Virus record (IMG/VR): IMGVR_UViG_3300005583_000002
Span: 1-64,000 of that record
DNA: 64,000 nucleotides
Source of the DNA: a virus
Reading direction: 5' to 3' (one strand)
The notes under the pieces were generated by a model. It did not search any database, was not told the origin of the DNA, and was given only the letters and a program-made list of their open reading frames with translations. Of this stretch, positions 45,443 through 54,635 are shown in pieces (the first letter of the stretch is position 1; every line of letters starts with the position of its first letter). The position numbers and the translations under genes are program-made.

Positions 45443-46069
45443 AATGACGATACCGAATACATGGTAGACTTGCTCATGGAAACATCTATGTCTTTAACTG
45501 AAATAGCTAAAGAATTAGGTTGGACAATTAACGCTTTGAATAAAAAGATTAATCAGTTGGGTCTTAACTGGATAAAAACTAGACATAAAAAAATGTCCAG
45601 AGGTCAAGCAGCTTTAACTGATTTGATGCAAAAGCTTTTGCCCAACGAATCCATAGTAAGCGAACATCATATTGGAGATAGATTAAAGCTTGACATATAC
45701 TGCCCTAAGTACAAGATAGCTGCCGAGTATCATGGACGTCAGCACTTTTATTATACTGGAAGATTTTTTAATTCAAAAGAAGATTTTGAAGAAGCAGTAG
45801 AGAGAGATGAAAAAAAGGCAACACTTTGTCAAGAACAAGGTATTGCTCTTCTAGTCTTTAGATATAACGATAAGCTAACTGAAGAAGCAGTTTTTTCTAG
45901 AATACTGGAAGCAATAAAAAACTATGTTCCATCAGAAGAAAAGACTAATAAATATAATAATAAAATATCTGAAAGTAAGTTCTATCAAGACGCAAAAAAG
46001 AGATATAATACTATCCAAAGAAAAAGATACAAAGAACTAAAGGAAAAAAATGGCAATAGAAGAAAATAA
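45413..46069 (+). CDS. HTH plus PD-(D/E)xK endonuclease-like protein
   Basis: A 218-residue protein. Residues about 20-50 form a helix-turn-helix (S-L-T-E-I-A-K-E-L-G-W-T-I-N-A-L-N-K-K). Residues about 85-165 resemble a Vsr/DUF559-type restriction fold: D-I-Y-C-P-K-Y-K-I-A-A-E-Y-H-G-R-Q-H, then E-R-D-E-K-K. Such proteins occur as free-standing homing-type endonucleases in phages. The ATG at 45413 lies in a strong hairpin; in-frame ATG 45461 is an alternative start. Confidence 0.65.
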   Translation: MRRGSNPHKDNDDTEYMVDLLMETSMSLTEIAKELGWTINALNKKINQLGLNWIKTRHKKMSRGQAALTDLMQKLLPNESIVSEHHIGDRLKLDIYCPKYKIAAEYHGRQHFYYTGRFFNSKEDFEEAVERDEKKATLCQEQGIALLVFRYNDKLTEEAVFSRILEAIKNYVPSEEKTNKYNNKISESKFYQDAKKRYNTIQRKRYKELKEKNGNRRK

Positions 46070-47498
46070 CAATACTTATCCTATTGAGTATCAGATATTT
46101 GCGCTATGCCTAAGACACCCTGGTGCAATAAACTTTTTTTACGATAATTTAAAAGCAGATATAGTAGGAATTAACCACGGAGAAAATGGTGTATTCGAAT
46201 TCTATAATGCAATTCTAGCTTTCCATAAAGCAACACAGCTAGACATAGTTGATCCAATAGCATTTAGGTCTTGGCTGCAAACAGAGACCGAAATATACGA
46301 AGCCTTAGGGGGCCATGTGGGCACCCAAGCTATGTTTAATATACTGATGAACATAGACTTGTCTAGCGCAGAGTCCATACTAAAAGTCATAGAACATAAA
46401 GCAAACAAGAGAAAACAAATAGACTATCTACAAGAACTGCAGATTTTAATTACACAAAAATCAAGCAAGTCAGATGAAGACGTAGAAAGAATATCTGTTT
46501 TAACTAATAAAATTAGAGAATTAGAAAATGATATTAACTATAATCCCTTAGAGCATGTTACTACAGCAAGCGATATAGCTAATAGAGCAGAAGAATTGCT
46601 GGTAATACCAAATTTTTTACCAACTCAATTTAAGTCTCTTAACAGAGCTATGGGCTACACTGACGAGGGAGGGTTCTTTAAGGGAGCAGTGCACGCTATC
46701 ATAGCCCCTTCTGGCAAGGGAAAAAGCACATTTGCTAAGTGCCTAGTTAATCATTGGGTTGAGGTAGGTTATTCGGCATTGTTTATTAATTTTGAAGAAG
46801 CTGTGTCCCATTGGGAAAGAGTTCTAATGACTCAAATTATAGGACAAAACGTTTATTCAGAAGCAGGGAAGTGGTCTCAGGAAGAAAAAGATAAGCATCT
46901 TAAAACTTTTAAAGATAAGATGGAGCAGTGGGGAGATCGATTCATGGTAAGACATGATCCAGAAACCCCATACTTTGAGGACCTAGAAAGATGGCTTAGA
47001 GATATCATGGGCCATAATGCCAAGCTTCCGGACGTTATAGTTATCGACACCATACAGTCCATGTTTACACGAGGCGGAAAAGGTAAGCCAAGATGGGGCG
47101 AATTTGAAGAGATGATGGTTCGTTTAGAGAAGTTAGCTAGAGATATGAACTGTGCTTTTATAATAACCGCACAAGAAAACTCTAATAGAATGAAAGAAAA
47201 GAGAGAAGTAGTCCAACAATCAGACACTGGTGGCTCTCTTGCTATCCAACAAAAGTGTGCAGTGACTATCTTTATAACAGATAAAAAACTAGCATCAGGC
47301 GATGAGTCAGAAGAGGACTATGTAATGCAACTACAGATACCAAAAAATAGAATAACTGGCTCTACATTCGTATATGACCCACCCTTAGTAAGATATAATG
47401 ATACTACTAAGTCTTACGAAGACTACGAAGTTGTAACAAATGATACCTATTCTACTTCATCTTTACTAGATGATTTATTAAGTGGAGATTTTTCTTAA
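46050..47498 (+). CDS. DnaB-like replicative helicase
   Basis: A 482-residue protein with AAGGAAAAAA before its ATG. The N-terminus (Y-Q-I-F-A-L-C-L-R-H-P) resembles DnaB N-terminal domains. From residue 220 a RecA-type core shows Walker A A-P-S-G-K-G-K-S, then L-F-I-N-F-E-E, the Walker B strand V-I-V-I-D-T-I-Q-S, and I-I-T-A-Q-E-N. It unwinds DNA at the replication fork. It is followed by nuclease-like, HD and primase genes and then the polymerase, which fits a replisome operon. Confidence 0.82.
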   Translation: MAIEENNNTYPIEYQIFALCLRHPGAINFFYDNLKADIVGINHGENGVFEFYNAILAFHKATQLDIVDPIAFRSWLQTETEIYEALGGHVGTQAMFNILMNIDLSSAESILKVIEHKANKRKQIDYLQELQILITQKSSKSDEDVERISVLTNKIRELENDINYNPLEHVTTASDIANRAEELLVIPNFLPTQFKSLNRAMGYTDEGGFFKGAVHAIIAPSGKGKSTFAKCLVNHWVEVGYSALFINFEEAVSHWERVLMTQIIGQNVYSEAGKWSQEEKDKHLKTFKDKMEQWGDRFMVRHDPETPYFEDLERWLRDIMGHNAKLPDVIVIDTIQSMFTRGGKGKPRWGEFEEMMVRLEKLARDMNCAFIITAQENSNRMKEKREVVQQSDTGGSLAIQQKCAVTIFITDKKLASGDESEEDYVMQLQIPKNRITGSTFVYDPPLVRYNDTTKSYEDYEVVTNDTYSTSSLLDDLLSGDFS

Positions 47499-48301
47499 TG
47501 ATAAAAATAACGCCTAAGGCGATCAAAGATTTTCAAACATGCGCACTGCTTTTTGATTATAGGTACAACCAAAAGCTTCCAGAAACCATCCTTAGTAGGA
47601 ACGTTGTAACTGAAAGATTTGAGAATACATTAAAGAATGTAATAAATTTCTTTCTATACAAAAGACAAAGCGGTCAAACCCCATCCTATGCTGCTGTATT
47701 AAATAGATGGGAAAAGCTTTGGTTTCCAAAAGATACTTCGGCACAAGATATCATAAACGATAAGCACGAAAGCGCTTACGGCAACATGGCTAGCCTAACA
47801 TCCAAGGCTGCTGGCGTTTTACTTTCATTCTATAATTATTTTTCGGACCCAGAGCTTGTCCCAATAGGCATATCAGAGGACTACAATCTTCCAATAGGAA
47901 AAGTCTTAATAACCGACAGCTTTGATATTATTTATATTAAAAATGGCTATACCAATGTAGTTAAATGGGTCTTCAATTACAAGGACAGCCATGAGCATTT
48001 GTATAATGTTGACTTTGTCTCGATGCAGTATGCGTATACAAAAAATAGGGACAGTAAAAACAAGAACGTTAGATATGGTTACTTTGATATCATGTCGGCA
48101 AATCCCAAAGTTGAATATGTTGATTTTGTTCAGGAAGATGTGGACTCATTGAACTTTTGGGTAGATGAGCTTAGCTCGTGCAACAACTTCGTACCAAGAA
48201 GAGGGTTGACTTACTACTGCAAACGATGCCCGTTTGACACACCATGTTCTAAATGGTCTAATTGGAAAAAAGATAAGGAAAATAAAGATGACAAAAAATA
48301 A
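47498..48301 (+). CDS. Cas4/RecB-like protein with degraded catalytic motif
   Basis: A 267-residue protein overlapping the helicase stop by one base. An N-terminal Cys in F-Q-T-C-A-L-L-F and three clustered Cys near the end (Y-Y-C-K-R-C-P-F-D-T-P-C) match the Fe-S cluster layout of Cas4/AddB-type nucleases. Where the intact paralogue at 54636 has I-I-D-Y-K, this protein has V-F-N-Y-K, so the acidic residue of the D/ExK motif is missing. It may be a structural or DNA-binding partner of the helicase/primase. Confidence 0.6.
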   Translation: MIKITPKAIKDFQTCALLFDYRYNQKLPETILSRNVVTERFENTLKNVINFFLYKRQSGQTPSYAAVLNRWEKLWFPKDTSAQDIINDKHESAYGNMASLTSKAAGVLLSFYNYFSDPELVPIGISEDYNLPIGKVLITDSFDIIYIKNGYTNVVKWVFNYKDSHEHLYNVDFVSMQYAYTKNRDSKNKNVRYGYFDIMSANPKVEYVDFVQEDVDSLNFWVDELSSCNNFVPRRGLTYYCKRCPFDTPCSKWSNWKKDKENKDDKK

Positions 48302-48980
48302 AAACGATAACCTATTAGATTCATTTTTAAAAGATGAAAAAATAGTTTCAATGATAGAAGAAGAAGATGTGATACTAGCTCCTTTATTAAAGGAAATTTC
48401 CTTTATATCTAATGATGGATTAAAGTCTTTTGTAAGATCAATATTAGTCAGAGCAGATTCTTTTTGGAAAATACCATCATCTTTCTCTGGAAAATATCAT
48501 CCACCAGATGAGCATGGCGAGGGCGGTAATGCTCTCCATACAAAGAGAGTGGTTAGGGCAGCAAAGATGCTTTGCCAGTCTCATAGTATGAGTGAAGAAG
48601 AATCTGATTTAATTTTTGCAGCTTGCCTTCTTCACGATGTGACTAAAGGTAAGATAGATAAAGATGGTTGGTTTTCTTACGACAAAATGCATCCATATAC
48701 CGTTGGTGAGTTTGTTAAGTACTGTCAAGAAGATGATAAAAAGTTTGCAAGCGACATCCATTCATCTACGCTGTACGTAAACGAAGATGATGTTCAAACA
48801 ATACTTAGACTTGTAAGATGCCACCTTGGCCCGTGGTCCCCCATACCGGAAACCGTACCAATAACTTACCTAGATCAAATAGTGCATGTAGCAGATAACA
48901 TAGCTTCAAAGATCCACTACATATTGGATGGCGATGATATCATAGAGGGTAGATGGAAAGATCATGGAACCACTACTTAA
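48288..48980 (+). CDS. HD-domain phosphohydrolase
   Basis: About 230 residues from ATG 48288, preceded by AAGGAAAATAAAG; the in-frame ATG at 48234 lies deep in the upstream gene and is rejected. An HD pattern is visible: A-L-H-T-K-R-V-V-R-A, then L-L-H-D-V-T-K-G and later V-A-D-N-I-A. HD enzymes hydrolyse nucleotides or phosphodiesters. Its place between replication genes suggests nucleotide control; the substrate is unknown. Confidence 0.72.
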   Translation: MTKNKNDNLLDSFLKDEKIVSMIEEEDVILAPLLKEISFISNDGLKSFVRSILVRADSFWKIPSSFSGKYHPPDEHGEGGNALHTKRVVRAAKMLCQSHSMSEEESDLIFAACLLHDVTKGKIDKDGWFSYDKMHPYTVGEFVKYCQEDDKKFASDIHSSTLYVNEDDVQTILRLVRCHLGPWSPIPETVPITYLDQIVHVADNIASKIHYILDGDDIIEGRWKDHGTTT

Positions 48981-49137
48981 TAGAATAAATAAAAGAAACT
49001 TTCTAGTATCAAATTTAGAAAGCTACATCCAAGAATCTGTTTACTATAGAAGTTATTCGTTTGAGCTCAATAACAAAAATAAAAAAACAATAATCTATAA
49101 CTTTGTAAATAATTCTGGTAAAGGTAAAATACAGTGA
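48964..49137 (+). CDS. Small protein between HD hydrolase and primase
   Basis: A 57-residue frame. The ATG lies inside the end of the HD gene and the TGA overlaps the GTG of the primase (GTGA), a tight coupling that supports it as real. It is polar and basic with many Asn and Lys residues (N-N-K-N-K-K-T-I-I-Y). Function is unknown. Confidence 0.45.
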   Translation: MEPLLNRINKRNFLVSNLESYIQESVYYRSYSFELNNKNKKTIIYNFVNNSGKGKIQ

Positions 49138-50336
49138 GACCAACTACTGATGAGAAAAAGTTTTTAAAAGACTGGAAATTTGTTGAGGTAGCTAGATACG
49201 TTGATTCTTTGTCTAAGGTTATCAGAGAAAAAGATGGCGACGACCCACTGCTAATACCTTTTGACCAAGTTGAAAAGTATTCAGACAAACATAACAATGT
49301 TGGCGTGTACACTTCTGTTTGGCTTTACAATAATAAAGATATCAATAAGGCAACTAGATATTCTAATCTATATTTTGATTTAGATAACTCAGATATATCT
49401 ATAGCGTATGAAGAAACCCTAAAGTTAGTAAGCATACTAAAAAATAAAATTCCAGAAGAAGCTATAAAGATATATTTTACTGGTAAAAAGGGGTTTCATA
49501 TTGAATGTGAGGGTTCAGCTTTAGGTATAACTCCGTCTAATGATCTCCATGTTCTATTTAGGTTTGTTGCTTCAGACATAAGATCTTCCTATAATATAAC
49601 AAGCTTAGACCTAAGCGTATATGACGCTAGAAGAATGTGGAGATTGCCTGGCAGCAAACACCAGAGCACTGGCTTGTACAAGACGCTTTTAACTATAGAT
49701 GAATTTAACAGTGGTTTAGAAACTATCTTTTTAATTAGCAGAAACTTTAAGTCTAGCGAATATCAAGATGTGGACTTTGATTATAAATCGAATGAATGGT
49801 ATAGGGAATATTCCTATAAAATGGAAGCAGATAAAGAGAGAAGTAAAGATTACCTTTCCTATTTCAATAAGCATGGGTCTAAAGGCTTAAAGCAAATAGA
49901 TGATTCACCAAAAGTATTTTCTCCACATGTTCTATTTAAAAACTGCCCAGCAATAAAAAGAATATATCAAGAAGCTAAAGAAAAACATGACATAGATCAT
50001 GAATCAAGACTGTTTCTGTGCTCAATTTTAACATACACAGATGATGCCATTGAGCTTCTACATGAAATACTAAGTCACTGTAGCGACTATAACGTACAAA
50101 AATCTACATCTCATATAAATGATTGGATAAAAAGAAGAGAAATTGGGATAGGAGGCAGACCATACACTTGCGAAAGAGCAAACTCAGTAGGCGTTGGGTG
50201 TGGCGATTGCCAACTAGAGGGAAGAAAGAAATGGGTTAAGGTTGGAGAAAAATTTGTAGAAACAAATATAAAATCTTCTCCTTCACCAATAAGATTCGCA
50301 TACAAATCAACTAAAAAGGAGAAAAAAAATGAATAA
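49134..50336 (+). CDS. Archaeo-eukaryotic-type (AEP) DNA primase
   Basis: A 400-residue protein starting at GTG 49134. The AEP catalytic pattern is present: Y-F-D-L-D near 80, Y-F-T-G-K-K-G-F-H-I-E near 118 (an S/TGxxGxH motif), and D-A-R-R-M-W-R-L-P-G-S-K-H near 165. A C-terminal Cys cluster (Y-T-C-E-R ... G-C-G-D-C) probably binds zinc. It makes primers for the DnaE-type polymerase two genes on. Confidence 0.8.
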   Translation: MRPTTDEKKFLKDWKFVEVARYVDSLSKVIREKDGDDPLLIPFDQVEKYSDKHNNVGVYTSVWLYNNKDINKATRYSNLYFDLDNSDISIAYEETLKLVSILKNKIPEEAIKIYFTGKKGFHIECEGSALGITPSNDLHVLFRFVASDIRSSYNITSLDLSVYDARRMWRLPGSKHQSTGLYKTLLTIDEFNSGLETIFLISRNFKSSEYQDVDFDYKSNEWYREYSYKMEADKERSKDYLSYFNKHGSKGLKQIDDSPKVFSPHVLFKNCPAIKRIYQEAKEKHDIDHESRLFLCSILTYTDDAIELLHEILSHCSDYNVQKSTSHINDWIKRREIGIGGRPYTCERANSVGVGCGDCQLEGRKKWVKVGEKFVETNIKSSPSPIRFAYKSTKKEKKNE

Positions 50337-50538
50337 TATAAATAATCCAGATGATGTTATCGGCGTATGTTCTGAATGTAATTCAGATCAACCTATGAGC
50401 TATATGGAAAAAAGCCCATTTGCTCAAGCGGGGCAGCCAGTACCATGCAAGTTCTGTGGCGGTATAGTTTTGATTACATACAGAGAAACTAGAAACAACA
50501 CAATAGATAGCAGCAATAAAGGTAGAGGCATAAACTAA
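50329..50538 (+). CDS. Small zinc-ribbon protein
   Basis: A 69-residue protein with two CxxC knuckles (V-C-S-E-C and P-C-K-F-C-G-G) about 27 residues apart, which is a zinc-ribbon. AAAGGAG precedes the ATG, which overlaps the primase stop. It may be an accessory to primase or polymerase; no specific role can be shown. Confidence 0.6.
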   Translation: MNNINNPDDVIGVCSECNSDQPMSYMEKSPFAQAGQPVPCKFCGGIVLITYRETRNNTIDSSNKGRGIN

Positions 50539-50541
50539 TTA

Positions 50542-53500
50542 ATGAAGAATTGGACAAACCTACATAACCACACTGTTTTCTCTATGCTAGATGGGCATGG
50601 AGACGTAGAGGAATACCTAACTAGAGCCAAGGATCTTGGCATGTTGGGCTTAGCTACCACGGATCACGGTAACATACACTCGTGGTTAGACTTCTACGAT
50701 GCTGGTATGGCATGTGGTGTAAAGCCAATACTTGGTTCCGAAATGTACCAGGCTAGAAAAAGTAGGTTTGATAGAGATGAAGAGGAAAGATCCGGCCCAT
50801 CAAAAAATGAATGGGAACAAAGAGGGCCATACCATATAACTATATTGGCAAAGAATAATATTGGTTACCACAACATAATAAAGATGTCATCTAAGGCTTT
50901 TACCGAAGGCTACTATGTCAAACCAAGAGTCGATCATGACTTAATATCACAACACTCCGAAGGAATAATAGTTTTGTCTGGGTGTCTTAACGGAGAGGTT
51001 TCGCAGGCCCTTCTTAGAAAGGACTATAAAACAGCCCTGAACCACGCAGCAAAGATGCAGCAGATTGTTGGTAAGGAAAACTATTTTATTGAAATACAAA
51101 ACCATGGCATAGCAGAGCAGCTTGCGATCATACCAGATTTAATTAAAGTAGCTAACCATATAGGCGCAAAGATTATCCCATCTGGCGACTGTCACTACGT
51201 ACACCAGCGTGACGCCCACGCCCACGACATAATGCTTTGTGTTGCAACAAACTCAAACATTCATACTCCGGATAGATTTTCTTTTTCTGGAGATCATTTT
51301 TACCTGCAGTCTTATGATCAAATGTCTTCTGTCTTTTCTAAAGACCAACTAAAAAATACCATGCACGTGTATGACATGATAGATCTTAAGTTAGATTTTG
51401 GCGATATACATTTTCCTAATTTTCCAATACCGACAAAAGAAACGTCTACAGAATACTTTGAAAGACTAGCATGGGATGGCCTAAGAGAAAAGTATGGACA
51501 AAACTTACCACAAAATATAGTCGATAGAGCAGAACATGAAATCAAGGTAGTAAAAGAAATGGGCTTTCCAGAATACTTTTTGGTTGTTTCCGATCTTGTA
51601 CGCTGGGCCAAGTCTAATGACATAACAGTTGGCTGGGGAAGAGGTTCAGCAGCAGGGAGTATTCTGTCCTATGCTTTTGGTATAACTAACTTAGACCCAA
51701 TTAAGTTTGGCCTATTGTTTGAAAGATTTCTTGTAGAAGGAAGAAAGTCGATGCCAGACATTGACTTAGATTTTGATGATAGACATAGAGACAAGGTTAT
51801 AGAATACGCAAGACAAAAATACGGAGAAGATAAAGTAGCCCACATATGCACCTTCAACAGAACGGGAGCAAAGCAATCTATTCGAGATGCAGCCAGAGCT
51901 CTTGGTCTCGATTATGCAAGTGGAGACAGAATAGCAAAGCTAGTACCTCCGCCGGTATTGGGTGTTTCAAAAAACCTAAAAGATTGTATGCAAGTTACAG
52001 AATTTAGTGCAGCCTATAACACAGAAGAAAACAGTAAGCTAATCATAGATACGGCATTTGGTTTAGAGGGCGTAGTTAGACAAACCGGAATCCACGCTGC
52101 AGGTATAGTTATATCTAAAGAGCCATTGATAGAGTACCTCCCAGTTATGAAAAAAGGAGCGGACAACCCGCTAGTAACACAATGGGACATGGGCAGAGTC
52201 GAACAATGTGGTCTGTTAAAAATAGACTTTCTTGGTTTAAGAAACCTTGGAGTGATAGATCAATGCATAAAGATTGTAGAAAAAAGAACAAACAAAAAAA
52301 TCATACTTGATGACATACCATTAGACGATGAAAGCACCTACAGAGAACTATGCAAGGGAAATGCTATGGGTGTTTTCCAACTAGAGTCTGCAGGTATGCG
52401 CGAGCTGATGATACAAATGCAGCCTAGATCAATTCAAGACATCATGGCTTTGATATCCCTCTATAGACCAGGCCCAATGGGTTCGGGTATGGATAAGCTT
52501 TATATCGATAGAAAAAATGGTAAGGCTAAGATATCTTATGTGCATGAAAAGATGGAAGATGCATTGGGTTCGTCGTTAGGCATTATGCTTTACCAAGAAG
52601 ATGTTCTAGCAGTAGCGCGCAGTCTTGCAGGCTTCTCGGCTAGTGAAGCCGATGACTTAAGAAAAGTAATTGGTAAGAAGCAGATGGATAAGATAGCAAA
52701 GATAAGAAAAAGTTTTGTTACAGGATGTATTAACAATTCTGGTTTGACGAAGTCAATCGCAGATAAAATATTTTCTGACATTGAGTTCTTTGGTGGCTAT
52801 GGTTTCAACAGAGCTCACGCAGCAAGTTACGCAATGATATCTTACGTAACGGCATACTTAAAGACCCATTACACAGCTGAATACATGGCAGCTTTAATAA
52901 CTTCAGTAGCTGGCAACAAAGAAAAACTATTTTTATACCTAAACGACTGCAGAAAATTAAATATAAATGTTCTTCCTCCATCAATTAATAAATCTGGTGT
53001 AGACTTTGAGGTTGAGGATGATAATAATATTCTATTTGGTTTAGGTTCAGTTAGTGGCATCGGTGCTTCAATAGCAGAATCAATAATACTAAAAAGAGAT
53101 ACTAAAAAACCATATGTTAGTATGTACGATTTTTTTAGAAGATGCGATCCAACTGTATTAAAAAAGTCTACCTTAGAACATCTATCGTACGCTGGCGCTT
53201 TGGATGAATTGATTCCAGAAATGGAAGATGAAGATTTAAATAGATCAGTTGAGCTTTCTATTTTAGAAAAAGAAAAAGAAGAGCTAGGAATCTATGTTAC
53301 AAAGCACCCCCTAGAGGGGACTTGGGACAAGATGAAACCAAACATAGACGTTGAACTAATCCAAATACCCGAGTGCGTAACCAACAGTTACCTAAAGGTT
53401 GGAGGAATCATTACCGCTTCTAAAAAAATAATAACCAAAAAAGGTGCAAGAATGTTTAAGTTTAACATCGAGGACCCAACTGGTGAGTTAGAAATAATAG

Positions 53501-53856
53501 TATTTCCCAAAGACGCCAAAAATTATTCAGATGATTTTTTTAAAGTAGGCGAAATAGTTTATATATCTGGGGCACTAAATAGGGAAACCGATGATGAGAA
53601 TTCAAGCTATAGGCTTTTTCTTTCCAACATAGAAAAGATAGATCATGCCACATTATTTAGTGGGAAAGCCATCTATCTAGAAATAAATAGTTTAAATTCA
53701 GAAAAAATACAACAGATTTGTGATATAATAAATGCGCACAATGGTAATAAACAGGTTTATCTTAAGGTAAAGAATAATTTAGGGACTTTTGTTTATCGTT
53801 TTAATAAAACAACAAACAGAAAAGCAGAAGCCTTATTTGACACAATCATACTATAA
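50542..53856 (+). CDS. dnaE: DNA polymerase III alpha subunit (DnaE-type, family C)
   Basis: A 1104-residue replicative polymerase. The N-terminal PHP domain (L-H-N-H-T-V-F-S, T-D-H-G-N, G-S-E-M-Y) is present. The polymerase core has G-R-G-S-A-A-G-S near 370 and P-D-I-D-L-D-F-D-D near 405, giving the catalytic Asp residues. H-I-C-T-F and G-G-Y-G-F-N-R-A-H-A follow in order. A C-terminal OB fold (K-V-G-G-I-I-T-A-S-K) closes the chain. There is no internal DnaQ-type exonuclease; proofreading, if any, would depend on PHP or a separate gene. Confidence 0.93.
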   Translation: MKNWTNLHNHTVFSMLDGHGDVEEYLTRAKDLGMLGLATTDHGNIHSWLDFYDAGMACGVKPILGSEMYQARKSRFDRDEEERSGPSKNEWEQRGPYHITILAKNNIGYHNIIKMSSKAFTEGYYVKPRVDHDLISQHSEGIIVLSGCLNGEVSQALLRKDYKTALNHAAKMQQIVGKENYFIEIQNHGIAEQLAIIPDLIKVANHIGAKIIPSGDCHYVHQRDAHAHDIMLCVATNSNIHTPDRFSFSGDHFYLQSYDQMSSVFSKDQLKNTMHVYDMIDLKLDFGDIHFPNFPIPTKETSTEYFERLAWDGLREKYGQNLPQNIVDRAEHEIKVVKEMGFPEYFLVVSDLVRWAKSNDITVGWGRGSAAGSILSYAFGITNLDPIKFGLLFERFLVEGRKSMPDIDLDFDDRHRDKVIEYARQKYGEDKVAHICTFNRTGAKQSIRDAARALGLDYASGDRIAKLVPPPVLGVSKNLKDCMQVTEFSAAYNTEENSKLIIDTAFGLEGVVRQTGIHAAGIVISKEPLIEYLPVMKKGADNPLVTQWDMGRVEQCGLLKIDFLGLRNLGVIDQCIKIVEKRTNKKIILDDIPLDDESTYRELCKGNAMGVFQLESAGMRELMIQMQPRSIQDIMALISLYRPGPMGSGMDKLYIDRKNGKAKISYVHEKMEDALGSSLGIMLYQEDVLAVARSLAGFSASEADDLRKVIGKKQMDKIAKIRKSFVTGCINNSGLTKSIADKIFSDIEFFGGYGFNRAHAASYAMISYVTAYLKTHYTAEYMAALITSVAGNKEKLFLYLNDCRKLNINVLPPSINKSGVDFEVEDDNNILFGLGSVSGIGASIAESIILKRDTKKPYVSMYDFFRRCDPTVLKKSTLEHLSYAGALDELIPEMEDEDLNRSVELSILEKEKEELGIYVTKHPLEGTWDKMKPNIDVELIQIPECVTNSYLKVGGIITASKKIITKKGARMFKFNIEDPTGELEIIVFPKDAKNYSDDFFKVGEIVYISGALNRETDDENSSYRLFLSNIEKIDHATLFSGKAIYLEINSLNSEKIQQICDIINAHNGNKQVYLKVKNNLGTFVYRFNKTTNRKAEALFDTIIL

Positions 53857-53867
53857 ATAGGAGAGTT

Positions 53868-54233
53868 ATGGCAGCAGTAGGTAGTTTTCAGAATCCAACA
53901 GAAAAAGATTGTTGGAAGTATTGTCATTCTTGTGGCAGATGCGAAAATAAAGAACGCTATACAAAGTGCAACGGATGCAGCGGAAGATACGACCCGCAGG
54001 GCATGATAGAGCCGTGTCAGGATGACTTTTGCGACTGCAGAAACGGGATATTAAGATGGAAAACCCAGCAGGGAAGATTGGTAATCACCAGATTTAAATC
54101 GAACCCTTACGCAGGCACGGTAAAGATAGAGAAAAAATCAGAAGACGAAAGAGATTGGGACTCTTATGTTAAAGATATGAGAAATAAAATGGGTGATCCA
54201 AACTGGAACCCTATAACTATAGTAGGAGACTAA
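53868..54233 (+). CDS. Cys-rich zinc-binding protein
   Basis: A 121-residue protein with about ten Cys residues in its first 60 positions (C-W-K-Y-C-H-S-C-G-R-C, C-N-G-C-S, C-Q-D-D-F-C-D-C), probably binding two or more zinc ions. AGGAG precedes the ATG. The C-terminal half is charged. No family was recognised. Confidence 0.55.
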   Translation: MAAVGSFQNPTEKDCWKYCHSCGRCENKERYTKCNGCSGRYDPQGMIEPCQDDFCDCRNGILRWKTQQGRLVITRFKSNPYAGTVKIEKKSEDERDWDSYVKDMRNKMGDPNWNPITIVGD

Positions 54234-54237
54234 TTTT

Positions 54238-54471
54238 ATGTTAAGAGCAGAAGTAGGCAGAATGTACATGGGCAATATAGTTCTCGTGGAGTATGAGTCA
54301 ATTGATGAAGAAAGCCCTTTATTTTTTATACAGTCTGGTTTAGCGGGATTTAACGCAACTAAAGAAGAGCTTGAGCACCTATACGGTGTGCTTAACTACT
54401 GGTTTAATATGGACTCTATAATGAATTGTGTTATCCAAACCAATTCCGTAGACGAGGAAGAGCAGCAATGA
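54238..54471 (+). CDS. Small protein, unknown
   Basis: A 77-residue protein, beta-strands then a helix (E-E-L-E-H-L-Y-G-V-L-N-Y-W), ending in an acidic tail. GGAG lies upstream in the end of the previous gene. It overlaps the next ATG by ATGA. No family was recognised. Confidence 0.45.
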   Translation: MLRAEVGRMYMGNIVLVEYESIDEESPLFFIQSGLAGFNATKEELEHLYGVLNYWFNMDSIMNCVIQTNSVDEEEQQ

Positions 54472-54635
54472 AGAAAGAAAACTATGACGAAATGGAGCTA
54501 GGTGAAACCGGCTGGGTACCAATGCCTAATGGCACCTATAGAAACATTTACAATAATCATTATATCGATGAGCTCGGAAGAGAGTTCGATGAACACGGAA
54601 CTTTAATATTTTCCCCTGACAATCTAAAGGAATAA
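54468..54635 (+). CDS. Small acidic protein, unknown
   Basis: A 55-residue protein starting at ATG 54468 (ATGA overlap). An upstream in-frame start at 54426 lies inside the preceding gene and is less likely. It has a Trp-Val-Pro turn and many Asp, Glu and Asn residues. Unknown function; it abuts the Cas4-like gene. Confidence 0.45.
   Translation: MKKENYDEMELGETGWVPMPNGTYRNIYNNHYIDELGREFDEHGTLIFSPDNLKE

Noticed and set aside
45368-45445. Intact tRNA gene
   Set aside because: Only acceptor and T-arm-like parts can be paired; no D-arm or anticodon arm fits.
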